This document shows positions 18,809-27,953 of a stretch of DNA of 54,269 nucleotides, piece by piece. The notes under the pieces were generated by a model that was given only the letters and a program-made list of their open reading frames with translations, had not been told where the DNA came from and searched no databases. Numbering within the stretch: position 1 is the first letter of the stretch; every line of letters begins with the position of its first letter. This DNA is from Flavobacteriales bacterium. GTDB lineage: Bacteria > Bacteroidota > Bacteroidia > Flavobacteriales_F > PHOS-HE28. The position numbers were made by a program, and so were the translations under genes. The stretch spans positions 1 to 54,269 of the forward strand of contig JAGFIV010000038.1 in assembly GCA_024103275.1 (NCBI GenBank), written 5' to 3'.

Positions 18809-19314
18809 TGCAGGTGCAGGTCGCTTTCCTTCAACACCTTCTGCAGCAGCGCGTCCTGCGCCGCCTGGTCACCGAGCTTCTCCTTCAGGATGCGCTCGGC
18901 CACCTGGATGCTGAGGATACCCATCTGGTTTTTCATCTCCGCCAGCGCGGCGTTCTTCTCGTTGCGGATATCCTCGCGGGCACGGGCCAGCAAGGCATCG
19001 GCCTCGGCCTTGGCGCGCTCCTTGGCCTGGGCGATCTCCTTGTCGCGGATCTCGCGGGCTTCCTTGAGCATCCCGTCGCGTTCGTTGCGCGCCTGTTGCA
19101 GCAGCTCCTCGTTGCCCGCCTTCATGGCGGCCACCTCCTCGCGGGCCTTCTTGGCCTCGCCGATGGCATCCTCGATGGAGCGTTCCCGCTCGTGCAGGGC
19201 TTTGAGGATGGGCTTCCAGGCAAATTTGGCCAACAGGAAGAACCCGATCCCGAAGGACAGGGTCATCCAGAAGATGAGGCCGAAGGCAGGTTCGACGAGG
19301 CTTGCAAGCAACAT
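18805..19314 (-). CDS. atpF: ATP synthase Fo subunit b
   Basis: A 169-residue peripheral stalk protein. A short N-terminal membrane segment (about residues 8-29, FGLIFWMTLSFGIGFFLLAK) is followed by a long charged helix rich in E, K, A and R, typical of subunit b, which dimerises as a coiled coil. It lies 63 bases after atpE and overlaps atpH by four bases. Confidence 0.95.
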   Translation of the reverse strand: MLLASLVEPAFGLIFWMTLSFGIGFFLLAKFAWKPILKALHERERSIEDAIGEAKKAREEVAAMKAGNEELLQQARNERDGMLKEAREIRDKEIAQAKERAKAEADALLARAREDIRNEKNAALAEMKNQMGILSIQVAERILKEKLGDQAAQDALLQKVLKESDLHLQ

Positions 19315-19377
19315 GGTGATGCAATGGGGATTGAAGGGGAGAAAGGCGTGACGGCCGGCGTGCCGGGAGTGCCGTCC

Positions 19378-20731
<1,354 letters not shown>

Positions 20732-20750
20732 GGCTTCTGTGAGTTTTGAA

Positions 20751-20766
20751 AGGGGGCAGGCCCCCT
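20751..20766. other. GC-rich hairpin in the atpB leader
   Basis: A 7-bp perfect inverted repeat (20751-20757 with 20760-20766) lies between the atpB -7 box and the proposed TTG start. On the minus strand it is followed by TTTC. It could be a weak terminator for upstream transcripts or an attenuator-like leader structure. Confidence 0.4.
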
Positions 20767-20777
20767 CTTTGCGGCCG

Positions 20778-20807
20778 CAAATGTAGCCCAAGCCCGACAA
20801 TGGCAAA
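20778..20807 (-). promoter_or_regulatory. Promoter of the atpBEFHAG operon
   Basis: Read on the minus strand, TTTG (20804-20807) is followed after 18 bases by TACATTTG (20778-20785), an exact match to the Bacteroidota TAnnTTTG -7 element. Transcription would begin near 20771, about 40 bases before the proposed atpB start. Confidence 0.7.
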
Positions 20808-20850
20808 CTGTGCCCTGTCAAAAGCGGGTCACAATGCCCGCCGCCCGGGT

Positions 20851-21081
20851 TCAACGCGGGCGCGTTTCCTTGAACAGGATGTACAGCGCCATGCCCACCC
20901 CGCCCAGCGCCCCCAGGAGGGTGAAGGCGAGGAACCCCCAGCCCGTGCGCCGGTCGGCCCACCAGCCGCCATAGGTGCCCAGGCCGATGATCGCCGCCAT
21001 CTGGAAGCCGATGCCGCTGAGCCGCATGTAGCTATGGGCGGCCTTGCGCAGCTTGTCGCGCCGGTCCTCCGGGGCACTCAT
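20851..21081 (-). CDS. AtpZ/AtpI family small membrane protein
   Basis: A 76-residue protein with a charged N-terminus (MSAPEDRRDKLRKAAHSYMR) and two membrane segments (about residues 22-40 and 48-69) separated by the short loop ADRRTG. This is the pattern of AtpZ-type proteins encoded just before ATP synthase genes, which help with c-ring assembly or cation transport. The ATG overlaps the stop of the preceding membrane protein gene by four bases. The operon's main promoter lies downstream, so it may be transcribed partly separately from atpB. Confidence 0.8.
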   Translation of the reverse strand: MSAPEDRRDKLRKAAHSYMRLSGIGFQMAAIIGLGTYGGWWADRRTGWGFLAFTLLGALGGVGMALYILFKETRPR

Positions 21082-21455
21082 GGGCGCGGGAGGCGGCGCG
21101 AGCTCCGGCCCAGCCGCGCGGTGGTGAAGGCCAGAAACGCCAGGTAGAGGACCGTGAAGGTGAGCGCCAGCAGCGGGGCCTGCTCCCGCGGGGAGAGGAA
21201 CAGGACCAGGGCCACGGCCAGGAGGGCCACGCCCAGTTTCACGGCCAGGCCGATCATGAAGCGGCGCATGAAGCCGCGGGGATCGGCCTGCATGGCCTGT
21301 TCCTGCCAGCCCAGCAGGAGGGCCGTGAGCAGGCCCAGGAAGACCAGCATGGCCACCTGCACCCAGCCGAAGGGCCAGCGGGCCACGGCATAGATGCCGA
21401 ACGTGGCGGCCCCTGCCGCCAGGGTGAACAACGCCGATGCCGTCCAACCGCGCAT
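21078..21455 (-). CDS. Four-helix membrane protein, possible AtpI-like
   Basis: A 125-residue protein with four predicted membrane helices (about residues 5-24, 30-48, 66-87 and 93-110), no signal peptide and a basic C-terminus. Its position directly before AtpZ with a four-base overlap, and its size, match the AtpI/subunit I slot of ATP synthase operons, but the sequence gives no clear family motif. The function as an assembly factor is inferred from position only. Confidence 0.65.
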   Translation of the reverse strand: MRGWTASALFTLAAGAATFGIYAVARWPFGWVQVAMLVFLGLLTALLLGWQEQAMQADPRGFMRRFMIGLAVKLGVALLAVALVLFLSPREQAPLLALTFTVLYLAFLAFTTARLGRSSRRLPRP

Positions 21456-21514
21456 GATCGGTCAACCGGTGGGGCCGGCGGGCAGGGGACGGGCCATGGG
21501 TCTGCGGATGCGGT

Positions 21515-22006
21515 TCAGCGGCCCACCTTCAGCGGTTCGGGCCGGGCGGCGGGATTGCCGTGGTCCAGCGGCTTGGCGCCGGTGTTCCCGGCGGTGCTCA
21601 GGCGCACCGGCTCCGGCTCCTGCATGGCCTTGCCGCCGCCCATGTCGCAGTTGCCGCTGAACACCGCGCCGGGCTCGATGGCCAGCTGCTTGGTGCGGAT
21701 GTCGCCGGTGAGCTTGGCCGTGGCCTTCAACGACAGCAGCTCCTGGCACATGATCTTGCCGTTCACCGTGCCCTCGATGTCGCTGCTTTGGCAATGGATA
21801 TCGCCCTCCACGGTGCCCGTGGCGCCCACGATCAGGCGGCCCCGCACATGCAGGGTGCCCTTCACGCGGCCATCGATGCGGACGTTGCTGTCCGATCGCA
21901 GCTCGCCCTCGATGGAGGTGCCCTCCATGATGCTGTTGATCTTGCCGGGGTTCACCGGCTCGCTGGGCTTGTTCATGGTCTCGTGGGCTTTGTCGTTGCG
22001 GAACAT
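21515..22006 (-). CDS. Bactofilin family cytoskeletal protein
   Basis: A 163-residue protein with a bactofilin core at about residues 22-115: regularly spaced hydrophobic positions in a beta-helix (GTSIEGELRSDSNVRIDG, VKGTLHVRGRLIVGATG, then IEGTVNGKIMC) flanked by Pro-rich polar tails. Bactofilins self-assemble into filaments at the inner membrane and organise cell shape or surface machinery. It lies between sprE/porW and the AtpI-like gene, all on the same strand, so it may connect the two transcription units. Confidence 0.9.
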   Translation of the reverse strand: MFRNDKAHETMNKPSEPVNPGKINSIMEGTSIEGELRSDSNVRIDGRVKGTLHVRGRLIVGATGTVEGDIHCQSSDIEGTVNGKIMCQELLSLKATAKLTGDIRTKQLAIEPGAVFSGNCDMGGGKAMQEPEPVRLSTAGNTGAKPLDHGNPAARPEPLKVGR

Positions 22007-22036
22007 GGTATCGGCGTTTCGCGGTGGGTGAAGTCG

Positions 22037-22044
22037 CGAAGTTA
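22037..22044 (-). promoter_or_regulatory. Possible -7 element for bactofilin gene
   Basis: TAACTTCG on the minus strand, 30 bases before the start codon. It fits the TAnnTTTG/TTCG pattern seen before other genes here. No convincing -33 box was seen. Confidence 0.4.
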
Positions 22045-22063
22045 ATAACCCCGTGGATTTCCG

Positions 22064-24697
22064 CTATTTGCCGCCCAGGTAAGCACGGCCGAAGAATTCC
22101 GCGTAGCCGTCGGCATCCTTGGACAGGTAGAGTTTCTGGTAATTCCCCGTGCTGATGGCGAAGAGCGGGAAGCCCCGGTCGTTGATCCCCGCCAGGTCGC
22201 CCTTGTTGTTCTTGAACATGTCGTAGTATGCCATCGCAAGGTCCTTGGTCTGGAACAACCGGATCATCACCACCTGGCTCGACTTGTCCCACATGCTGGT
22301 CCTGATCTCGATGGGCTGGTTGCGGAAGTAGCGCTGGTTGAAGTTGCTGATCGTGGACTTCACCCGGTCGATGGTGCCTGCGCTGTCGGGCACGATCAGG
22401 ATGACGAAATGGTCGCCCTTGGCCTCGGCGTACGCCGGCTTTTCCCCCGTGTCCTTCTTTGCCTCCCCGGGCTCCCCGCCGGAGCTTGGCTTGTCCAGGT
22501 TGGCCAGCAGGTCCACGGCGGCCTGGGCCTCCAGGGTGCCGGGGTAGGCGTCGCGCACGTGCTCCAGGGCATCGCGGAAGGGCCCCATCATGTGCATGCC
22601 GCCCACGGCCATGGCCTTCAGCAGGGCGTATTTTGCCCGCAGGTGGTTGCGCGGCTCGCTGGCCAGCACCTGCTCGCAGGCGGCGGCCACATCGCGGTAC
22701 AGGCCCTGCTTGAAGACCAGGTACAGGTCCTGGTAGGCGCGGTCCTCCGCCATGCGGTTGGCCTCATCCTGCTGCAGCAGGTCGGGGTTTTCCACCAGGC
22801 GGGCAAACTCCGAACCCGGCCAGCGCTCCATGATGATGTCCGCGTAATGCTTGGAGCTGGCGCCCCCGAAATCCATGAAGTTGCCGCCCTGCTCCTTGGC
22901 CAGGTAGATGCGGTACAGCTGGTAGTATGCCTCGGGCGTGTACCGGCAGTCGTCGAAGCGGTCGTTCAGCACCTGGAAGCTTTCGATGGCGTTGTCCACG
23001 TCCTTCAGCTTCTCCTTGTAGATCATGCCCGAGAGGTACAGGGCCCGGCAGATCTTGGCGTTGCTGGAGTCCAGCATGGCCTCGTCCACCGGGATGTCCT
23101 TCAGGTAGCTCTCGGGGTTTTTCCAGTCGGGCTCGCCCTCGGCGGCGGCCGTGGCGGCGGTGTCCGTGCCGGGTTCCTCCTCTTCGTCCAGGATGTCCAC
23201 CAGCGCGCTCCCGCTCTTGTCCAGCCTGCGCCAGTCGTCGTCGTTGGGCCGGTTGCCCCATTTCTTCCGGAAGTCGGCCATGCCGCGTGCGATCTGGGCA
23301 GGGTTGTAGAAATACCAGGCCCCGCCGCTTCCACCCGCCGGCTTGGAGGGCACCGCGGGCGTGCTGGCCAGCAGTTCGCGCGCATCATCGGCCTGCTGCC
23401 TGCGGAGTTCCTCCTCGCGTTCCCGCTCCTTGATCAGCTGGCGCACCCGCTTTTCGCGTTCCTCGGGGTCCAGCTTGGCGAAGGCTTGCAGGCTGTCCTC
23501 CCGCGCGATGATGTTCAGCTGTTCCACCAGGTCGCCCAGCACCTCGGCCCGGGTGATCACCTCGTCGTGGCGCGGGTGGTCCTCCGCCAGCAGCGTGCCG
23601 GTGCTGTCGTAATACTGCTGGGCGGGCGGGTACTTCTTGTCGTCGAAGTACAGGTCCGCCAGCTTCAGGAAGCTCTTGGCCTTCTGGCGCGTGTCCACCG
23701 TGCTGGCGGCGGTGCTCTGCATCAGCTGCGCGATGGCGTCGTCCTTCCGGTTGTCCCGCAGGTCCAGTTCGGCCAGGGCGTAGTGGATCATGTCGTAATG
23801 ATCCTTGTTCTTCTCGTCGCGCAGCATCCGCGCCAGCTTTTGGCGCATGGCCTTGCTGTCGCCGTTCCCCAGGGCCAGCGCCTGGAAGATCTGCGCGTGG
23901 AAGCCCATCTCGTAGGGCGGCCCCATGCGCGCCACCTTGTTGTACATGGCGATGGCCTTGTCCTGCTGGCCCTTCATCTGGTAGAGCTGGCCCAGGATGA
24001 AGCTCCAGCGGATACGGTCCTTCTTCACCTTGGTGATCGCCACGGCATGCTCCAGGGCGATGATGGCGTTGTCCACCTTGCCGCGATGGATGTCCAGGTC
24101 GGCCTGTACCGCGCTGAGCTGGTCATGCGGGAACTTCTTGGGCAGCTTCTTCTGCCCGGTGATCTCGTCCAAGGTGGTCTGCGCCTTGGCGAACTGCTCC
24201 AGCTCGATGGAGGTGCGGGCCAGCCACAGCTTGCTTTGCATCTGCACCTCCTGCTGGCCCTTGTAGCGGCGCCCCACGTAGTCGAAGGTGCGTGCCGCGT
24301 CCAGGTAGCCCCGCTTGTAGAAATGGCTTTTGCCGATGACGAACCACGCGCTGGGGATCCAGTTGTTCTTCTCCTTGCCGCCGAACTCCATCGAGTGGCG
24401 GTCGATCACCGTGGCGCACTTCTCGATGCAGACCTCCATCTCGGGGGCCATGGCGCGGGCCTCCTCCTCGGTGCCGTTCACGAAGATGGGCAGCACCTGG
24501 TCGTAGTCGTCCACGTGGGCCTTTTGCATGGCGGCCACCGCCTCTTTCAGCCTTTCGTTGGCATTGAACCAGCTGTTGTCACGCGTGACCAGCCGGTGGA
24601 AAGTCCGGTTCAGGAAGGCATCCTTGTTGGTGGAGCAGCCGGCCACCAGCAGCATGGCCAATGCGGGCAGGAGGTATCGCGCAATTCGCAGGCGCAT
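22064..24697 (-). CDS. SprE/PorW-type T9SS lipoprotein with TPR repeats
   Basis: An 877-residue lipoprotein with the lipobox LVAGC (Cys21) followed by STNKDAFLNRTFHRLVT, the N-terminal pattern of SprE/PorW. The first ~400 residues form TPR-like helical pairs (for example WFVIGKSHFYKRGYLDAART); further helical repeats follow, with a charged low-complexity stretch (EREREEELRRQQ) near residue 410 and a C-terminal globular domain. SprE/PorW is an envelope lipoprotein needed for type IX secretion and gliding. The start is the ATG just before the lipoprotein signal; a 62-residue upstream extension has no signal features. It complements the T9SS cargo and PorP genes at the left end of the window. 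Confidence 0.9.
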   Translation of the reverse strand: MRLRIARYLLPALAMLLVAGCSTNKDAFLNRTFHRLVTRDNSWFNANERLKEAVAAMQKAHVDDYDQVLPIFVNGTEEEARAMAPEMEVCIEKCATVIDRHSMEFGGKEKNNWIPSAWFVIGKSHFYKRGYLDAARTFDYVGRRYKGQQEVQMQSKLWLARTSIELEQFAKAQTTLDEITGQKKLPKKFPHDQLSAVQADLDIHRGKVDNAIIALEHAVAITKVKKDRIRWSFILGQLYQMKGQQDKAIAMYNKVARMGPPYEMGFHAQIFQALALGNGDSKAMRQKLARMLRDEKNKDHYDMIHYALAELDLRDNRKDDAIAQLMQSTAASTVDTRQKAKSFLKLADLYFDDKKYPPAQQYYDSTGTLLAEDHPRHDEVITRAEVLGDLVEQLNIIAREDSLQAFAKLDPEEREKRVRQLIKEREREEELRRQQADDARELLASTPAVPSKPAGGSGGAWYFYNPAQIARGMADFRKKWGNRPNDDDWRRLDKSGSALVDILDEEEEPGTDTAATAAAEGEPDWKNPESYLKDIPVDEAMLDSSNAKICRALYLSGMIYKEKLKDVDNAIESFQVLNDRFDDCRYTPEAYYQLYRIYLAKEQGGNFMDFGGASSKHYADIIMERWPGSEFARLVENPDLLQQDEANRMAEDRAYQDLYLVFKQGLYRDVAAACEQVLASEPRNHLRAKYALLKAMAVGGMHMMGPFRDALEHVRDAYPGTLEAQAAVDLLANLDKPSSGGEPGEAKKDTGEKPAYAEAKGDHFVILIVPDSAGTIDRVKSTISNFNQRYFRNQPIEIRTSMWDKSSQVVMIRLFQTKDLAMAYYDMFKNNKGDLAGINDRGFPLFAISTGNYQKLYLSKDADGYAEFFGRAYLGGK

Positions 24698-24725
24698 CGG
24701 GGCGTGCTGTATAACAGCAAGTCGG

Positions 24726-24733
24726 CGAAGATA
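24726..24733 (-). promoter_or_regulatory. Possible -7 element for sprE/porW
   Basis: TATCTTCG on the minus strand, 28 bases before the start codon. Confidence 0.4.
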
Positions 24734-24849
24734 TTTCACCGGGGCCGGACAGGTTTTCGGGCCAGGGCCATCGCGCTTTAATTCGTTAAGGATCAAGACT
24801 CCGGCACATCTCCAGTACTGGCGGGGGAAATAAGGCGCGATAGCCATGG

Positions 24850-25098
24850 GTTTGCGGGCCAGATGCGAGGCGCTCGATGGCACCCGGCAAGGCCGAGCGC
24901 CGGGTGGTGGTACTTCGAAGCACCCACAACGAGATCCGTGCGAACCCGCGGGCTATCACGTGCCGAAGGAACCATGGCGCCATGCGATGCTGCATAAGCT
25001 GCCCCATCGTGTGGTCTTCGAGGTGGATGAGGGAGCGGTGCACGTGTGCCCGGTGCGCCACACCAGCCGCAGGCCCGGCAGGAGGTTCGGGCCGTAGC
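24850..25098 (+). pseudogene. Decayed RelE/ParE-type toxin gene (frameshifted)
   Basis: No intact gene lies between sprE/porW and the peptidase gene (about 420 bases). On the + strand two adjacent frames together give a RelE/ParE toxin pattern. One frame (about 24865-24985) reads LRSTHNEIRANPRAITCRRN, like the IRxNPxaYpxR helix-strand region. The next frame (about 24979-25098) reads RHAMLHKLPHRVVFEVDE and then VHVCPVRHTSRRPG, like the C-terminal strands FPYRVxFEVDxxxVxVxAVxHTSRxP. A frameshift near 24980 and the lack of a normal start and of an antitoxin suggest a relic. The identification rests on family motifs recalled, not on a search. Confidence 0.55.
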
Positions 25099-25120
25099 AT
25101 GCCGGGTCGTTCCGGTTGAC

Positions 25121-26431
25121 CTAGGCCTTCGCCTTCTTCCGGGCACCGGCCATCAGCGCCTCGATCTCCTCCACCTCGCGCGGGATGTCCTTGAACAGGT
25201 CGATGGGGCCGTCCTTGTGCACCACAATGTTGTTCTCGATGCGGATGCCCAGCTTCTCCTCAGGAATGTAGATGCCGGGTTCGACGGTGAAGACCATGTT
25301 CTCCTCGATCGGCTCGGTCCACAAGCCCACGTCGTGCACGTCCAGGCCCAGGAAATGGCTGGTGCCGTGCATGAAATACTTCTTGTACAGCGGCTTTTCG
25401 GGGTCCTGCTGGGCCACCGCGTCCTTGTCCAGCAGGCCCAGGCCGATCAGCTCCTTCTCCATCAGCTCGCCCACCTTCTTGTGATAGTCGTTCAGGTAGG
25501 TGCCGGGCATCAGCAGCTTGGTGGCTTCCTTCTGCACCCGCAGCACGGCGTTGTACACGTCGCGCTGGCGGGGGGTGAAGGTGCCGTTCACCGGTATGCT
25601 GCGCGTCATGTCGCTGGCGTAACCGCCGTACTCGCAACCCAGGTCGATCAGGATCACGTCGCCGTCCTTGCATTCGCTGTCGTTGGTGATGTAGTGCAGC
25701 ACGCAGGCGTTGTAGCCGCTGCCCACGATGGGCGTGTAGGCGTGCCCGCGCGAACCATTGCGGAGAAACTCGTGCGTGGCCTCGGCCTCGATCTCGTACT
25801 CCATCACCCCGGGCTTGGTGAACTGCAGGATGCGCCGGAAGGCCTTCCCGGTGATGTTGATGGCGTTCTGGATCTGCTGGATCTCCTCTTGCGTCTTGCG
25901 GCTGCGGATGCGGTGCATGATCGGCGCCGAGCGCTTCACGCCGTGCAGCGGATAGCGGGCCATCAGTGCCTTGTTCAAGCGCTGCTCGCGCGTCTCCACC
26001 TCATTGCTTTGGCGCAGGTGCTCATTGCTGTTCAGGTACAGATGGGCGGCTTCCGGCAACAGGCGTTTCAAGGTGGCATCGAGGGTGCCGTACCACTGCA
26101 CGTTGGCGATGCCGGTCAGCTCGGTGGCTTCCTTCTTGCTCAGCTTGGCGCCTTCCCAAATGGCGATCAGCTCGCTGGTCTCGCGCACGAAAAGGATCTC
26201 GCGGTCCTTCGGGTCGAAGGCGTCGGGGAAGATGATCAGCGCCGTCTCCTCCTGGTCCACCCCGGTGAGGTAGAACAGGTCCGCGGCCTGGTGGAAAGGC
26301 ATGGTGCCATCGGCGCTGGTGGGCATGATGTCGTTGCTGTGGAAGACGGCCAGGCCGCCTTTCTCCATGGCTTGGCGGAAGCGGGCACGGTGTTCGCGGT
26401 AAGTGGCGGCGGATAGAGGTTTGTAGCGCAT
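25121..26431 (-). CDS. Aminopeptidase P family protein (Xaa-Pro aminopeptidase)
   Basis: A 436-residue M24 metallopeptidase that removes N-terminal residues before proline. The N-terminal creatinase-like domain (residues 1-180) is followed by the pita-bread domain with the dimetal ligands: Asp in ILIDLGCEYGG, Asp in SDMTRS, His in HGTSHFLGLDVHD, Glu in TVEPGIYI and Glu in IRIENNIVV. There is no signal peptide, so it is cytoplasmic. The open frame extends upstream through the NYN gene region, but MRYKPLSAATY is the first start that fits the family. Confidence 0.95.
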   Translation of the reverse strand: MRYKPLSAATYREHRARFRQAMEKGGLAVFHSNDIMPTSADGTMPFHQAADLFYLTGVDQEETALIIFPDAFDPKDREILFVRETSELIAIWEGAKLSKKEATELTGIANVQWYGTLDATLKRLLPEAAHLYLNSNEHLRQSNEVETREQRLNKALMARYPLHGVKRSAPIMHRIRSRKTQEEIQQIQNAINITGKAFRRILQFTKPGVMEYEIEAEATHEFLRNGSRGHAYTPIVGSGYNACVLHYITNDSECKDGDVILIDLGCEYGGYASDMTRSIPVNGTFTPRQRDVYNAVLRVQKEATKLLMPGTYLNDYHKKVGELMEKELIGLGLLDKDAVAQQDPEKPLYKKYFMHGTSHFLGLDVHDVGLWTEPIEENMVFTVEPGIYIPEEKLGIRIENNIVVHKDGPIDLFKDIPREVEEIEALMAGARKKAKA

Positions 26432-26457
26432 GGTGTCAATGGGTTCCCCGAAGGGGA

Positions 26458-26465
26458 CGAAGGTA
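26458..26465 (-). promoter_or_regulatory. Possible -7 element for aminopeptidase P
   Basis: TACCTTCG on the minus strand, 26 bases before the ATG. Confidence 0.4.
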
Positions 26466-26547
26466 GAAAGCGGATGGGGGTGTGATTGTTCGCCGGGGGC
26501 AGGCTTTTCTCCACGGTGCCACCGGCCGGTAACGGTGGTGCGCGGGT

Positions 26548-27279
26548 TCACTTCCGGAACCGCACCATCAGCGCATCGCCCTTTTCCTCGCGACGGGTGG
26601 CCACCTTGTCGCCCAGGGCCGCCACCAGGGAGGAAAGCGAGCCGTGCCCGTAGCTGCGCGGGTCGAAGCCGGGGTCCAGCCGCCGCAGGGCGTTGCCCAG
26701 TTGGCTCAGGTAGGCCTCCTCGTCCTCGCCGCGTGCTATGCTGAACGCCTTGCGGAACAGGCGCATGAACGCGGCATTGGACGAGAGCGGCTTTTCGGGC
26801 CGCTTCGTCCCGGCAGGTGCGGCACCCCTCTCGTCGTGTACGTCCAGGTTCTCCACGTAGATGAAGCGCTCGCAGGCCTGCACGAAGGCATCGGGCGTTT
26901 TCTTCTCGCCCACGCCCATCACGTACAGGCCGGCCTCGCGCAGGCGGGTGGCCAGGCGCGTGTAGTCGCTGTCGCTGCTCACGATGCAGAAGGCATCCAC
27001 CAGGTCGCCGTGCAGGATGTCCATGGCATCGATGATCAGTGCGCTGTCCGTGCTGTTCTTGCCCTTGGTGTAGGCGAACTGCTGCACGGGCTGGATGGCG
27101 TTGGCGTTCAGCAGGTCCTTCCACCCGCTCATGCCGGTGGTGGTCCAGTCGCCGTAAATGCGGCGGATGGTGATGGTGCCTTCCTTGGAGATCTCCTCCA
27201 GGATGGCGGGCAGCCGCCGCGGCGCCGCGTTGTCGCCGTCGATCAGCAGGGCGATGGTGGTGTCCTTGATCTTTTTCAC
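26548..27279 (-). CDS. NYN domain protein with C-terminal OST-HTH/LOTUS domain
   Basis: A 243-residue protein. The N-terminal NYN (PIN-like nuclease) domain spans about residues 5-145 with the acidic clusters IALLIDGDNA, DSALIIDAMD and VSSDSDYT expected to bind Mg for RNA cleavage. The last ~70 residues (AAFMRLFRKAFSIA to ALMVRFRK) match the winged-helix OST-HTH/LOTUS domain, which binds RNA, often G-quadruplexes. The start is a GTG (VKKIKDTTIALLID) with a TACCTTCA box only four bases upstream, suggesting a leaderless mRNA. An RNA-processing role is inferred; the substrate is unknown. Confidence 0.88.
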   Translation of the reverse strand: MKKIKDTTIALLIDGDNAAPRRLPAILEEISKEGTITIRRIYGDWTTTGMSGWKDLLNANAIQPVQQFAYTKGKNSTDSALIIDAMDILHGDLVDAFCIVSSDSDYTRLATRLREAGLYVMGVGEKKTPDAFVQACERFIYVENLDVHDERGAAPAGTKRPEKPLSSNAAFMRLFRKAFSIARGEDEEAYLSQLGNALRRLDPGFDPRSYGHGSLSSLVAALGDKVATRREEKGDALMVRFRK

Positions 27280-27283
27280 GCGG

Positions 27284-27291
27284 TGAAGGTA
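27284..27291 (-). promoter_or_regulatory. -7 element directly before the NYN gene
   Basis: TACCTTCA on the minus strand ends four bases before the GTG start, so the transcript would begin at or very near the start codon. Confidence 0.4.
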
Positions 27292-27364
27292 GCCATGCCC
27301 GCCACCGGAAACAGAAAGGCCGGGCACCCGGGCCCGGCCTCCTGTAACCCACAGGGCCGTTCGC

Positions 27365-27925
27365 TCAGCCCTGCTTCACCAATTGCACTTCGCAGGCGAT
27401 GCGCACTTCATCGCTCACCAGCACGCCGCCGGCCTCCAGCGCCGTGTTCCAGTTGATGCCCCATTGCCTGCGGTTGATCTTGCCGTGCACGCTCACCCCG
27501 GCCTTGGTATTGCCGTAGGGGTCCTTCATCACACCGCCCCATTCCACGGCCAGTTCCACAGGGTGGGTCTGCCCGTTCATCGTCAGCTCGCCGGTCATGG
27601 TCCAGCTGCCGTCGTTGTCCACCGCCTTGGCGCCGGTCTTCACGAAACGGATGTGCGGGTGCTTTTCCCCCGTGAAGAAGTCCTGGCTCTTCAAGTGGGT
27701 GTCGCGCTGCGCGTTGTTCGTGGTGATGCTGTCCACATCGGCCCGGAAATCCACCTTGGCCTGGCTGAGGTCGTTGCCCGGCACTTCGATGTCGGCCTCG
27801 AACTTGGTGAAGTTCCCCGTGACAGTGGAGATCATCATGTGCTTCACCTTGAACTGGATCTCGCTGTGTGCGGGATCGATGCTCCACTTGATTATCTTGA
27901 TCGTGTCGGTTGCTTGTTCGGTCAT
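27365..27925 (-). CDS. YceI family protein
   Basis: A 186-residue lipocalin-like barrel protein. Typical features are WSIDPAHSEIQFKVKHMMIS at the start, the TGNFTKFEADIE strand, the DSITTNNAQRDTHLKSQDFF region and the C-terminal EVRIACEVQLV strand. YceI proteins bind isoprenoid-like lipids. Many are secreted, but this copy has no signal peptide, so a cytoplasmic location is likely. It lies 28 bases upstream of nothing coding and 28 bases downstream of pirin on the same strand. Confidence 0.93.
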   Translation of the reverse strand: MTEQATDTIKIIKWSIDPAHSEIQFKVKHMMISTVTGNFTKFEADIEVPGNDLSQAKVDFRADVDSITTNNAQRDTHLKSQDFFTGEKHPHIRFVKTGAKAVDNDGSWTMTGELTMNGQTHPVELAVEWGGVMKDPYGNTKAGVSVHGKINRRQWGINWNTALEAGGVLVSDEVRIACEVQLVKQG

Positions 27926-27953
27926 GTTTCTTCCGGTTTTTAAGGGTTAATGA

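Noticed and set aside
15488..19351. A 1,287-codon + strand frame opposite the ATP synthase genes
   Set aside because: It lies antisense to five certain atp genes and shows only GC-driven composition.
20732..20962. N-terminal extension of atpB in frame upstream of 20731
   Set aside because: It overlaps atpZ on the same strand, includes the promoter box, and reads as Pro/Gly-rich non-protein sequence.
22409..24781. A 790-codon + strand frame opposite sprE/porW
   Set aside because: Antisense shadow of a well-supported lipoprotein gene; no recognisable motifs.
26432..27352. Single long gene joining aminopeptidase P and the region of the NYN gene
   Set aside because: The frame is open only by chance; the NYN protein is encoded in a different frame there with intact motifs, and the peptidase has its own start and promoter box.
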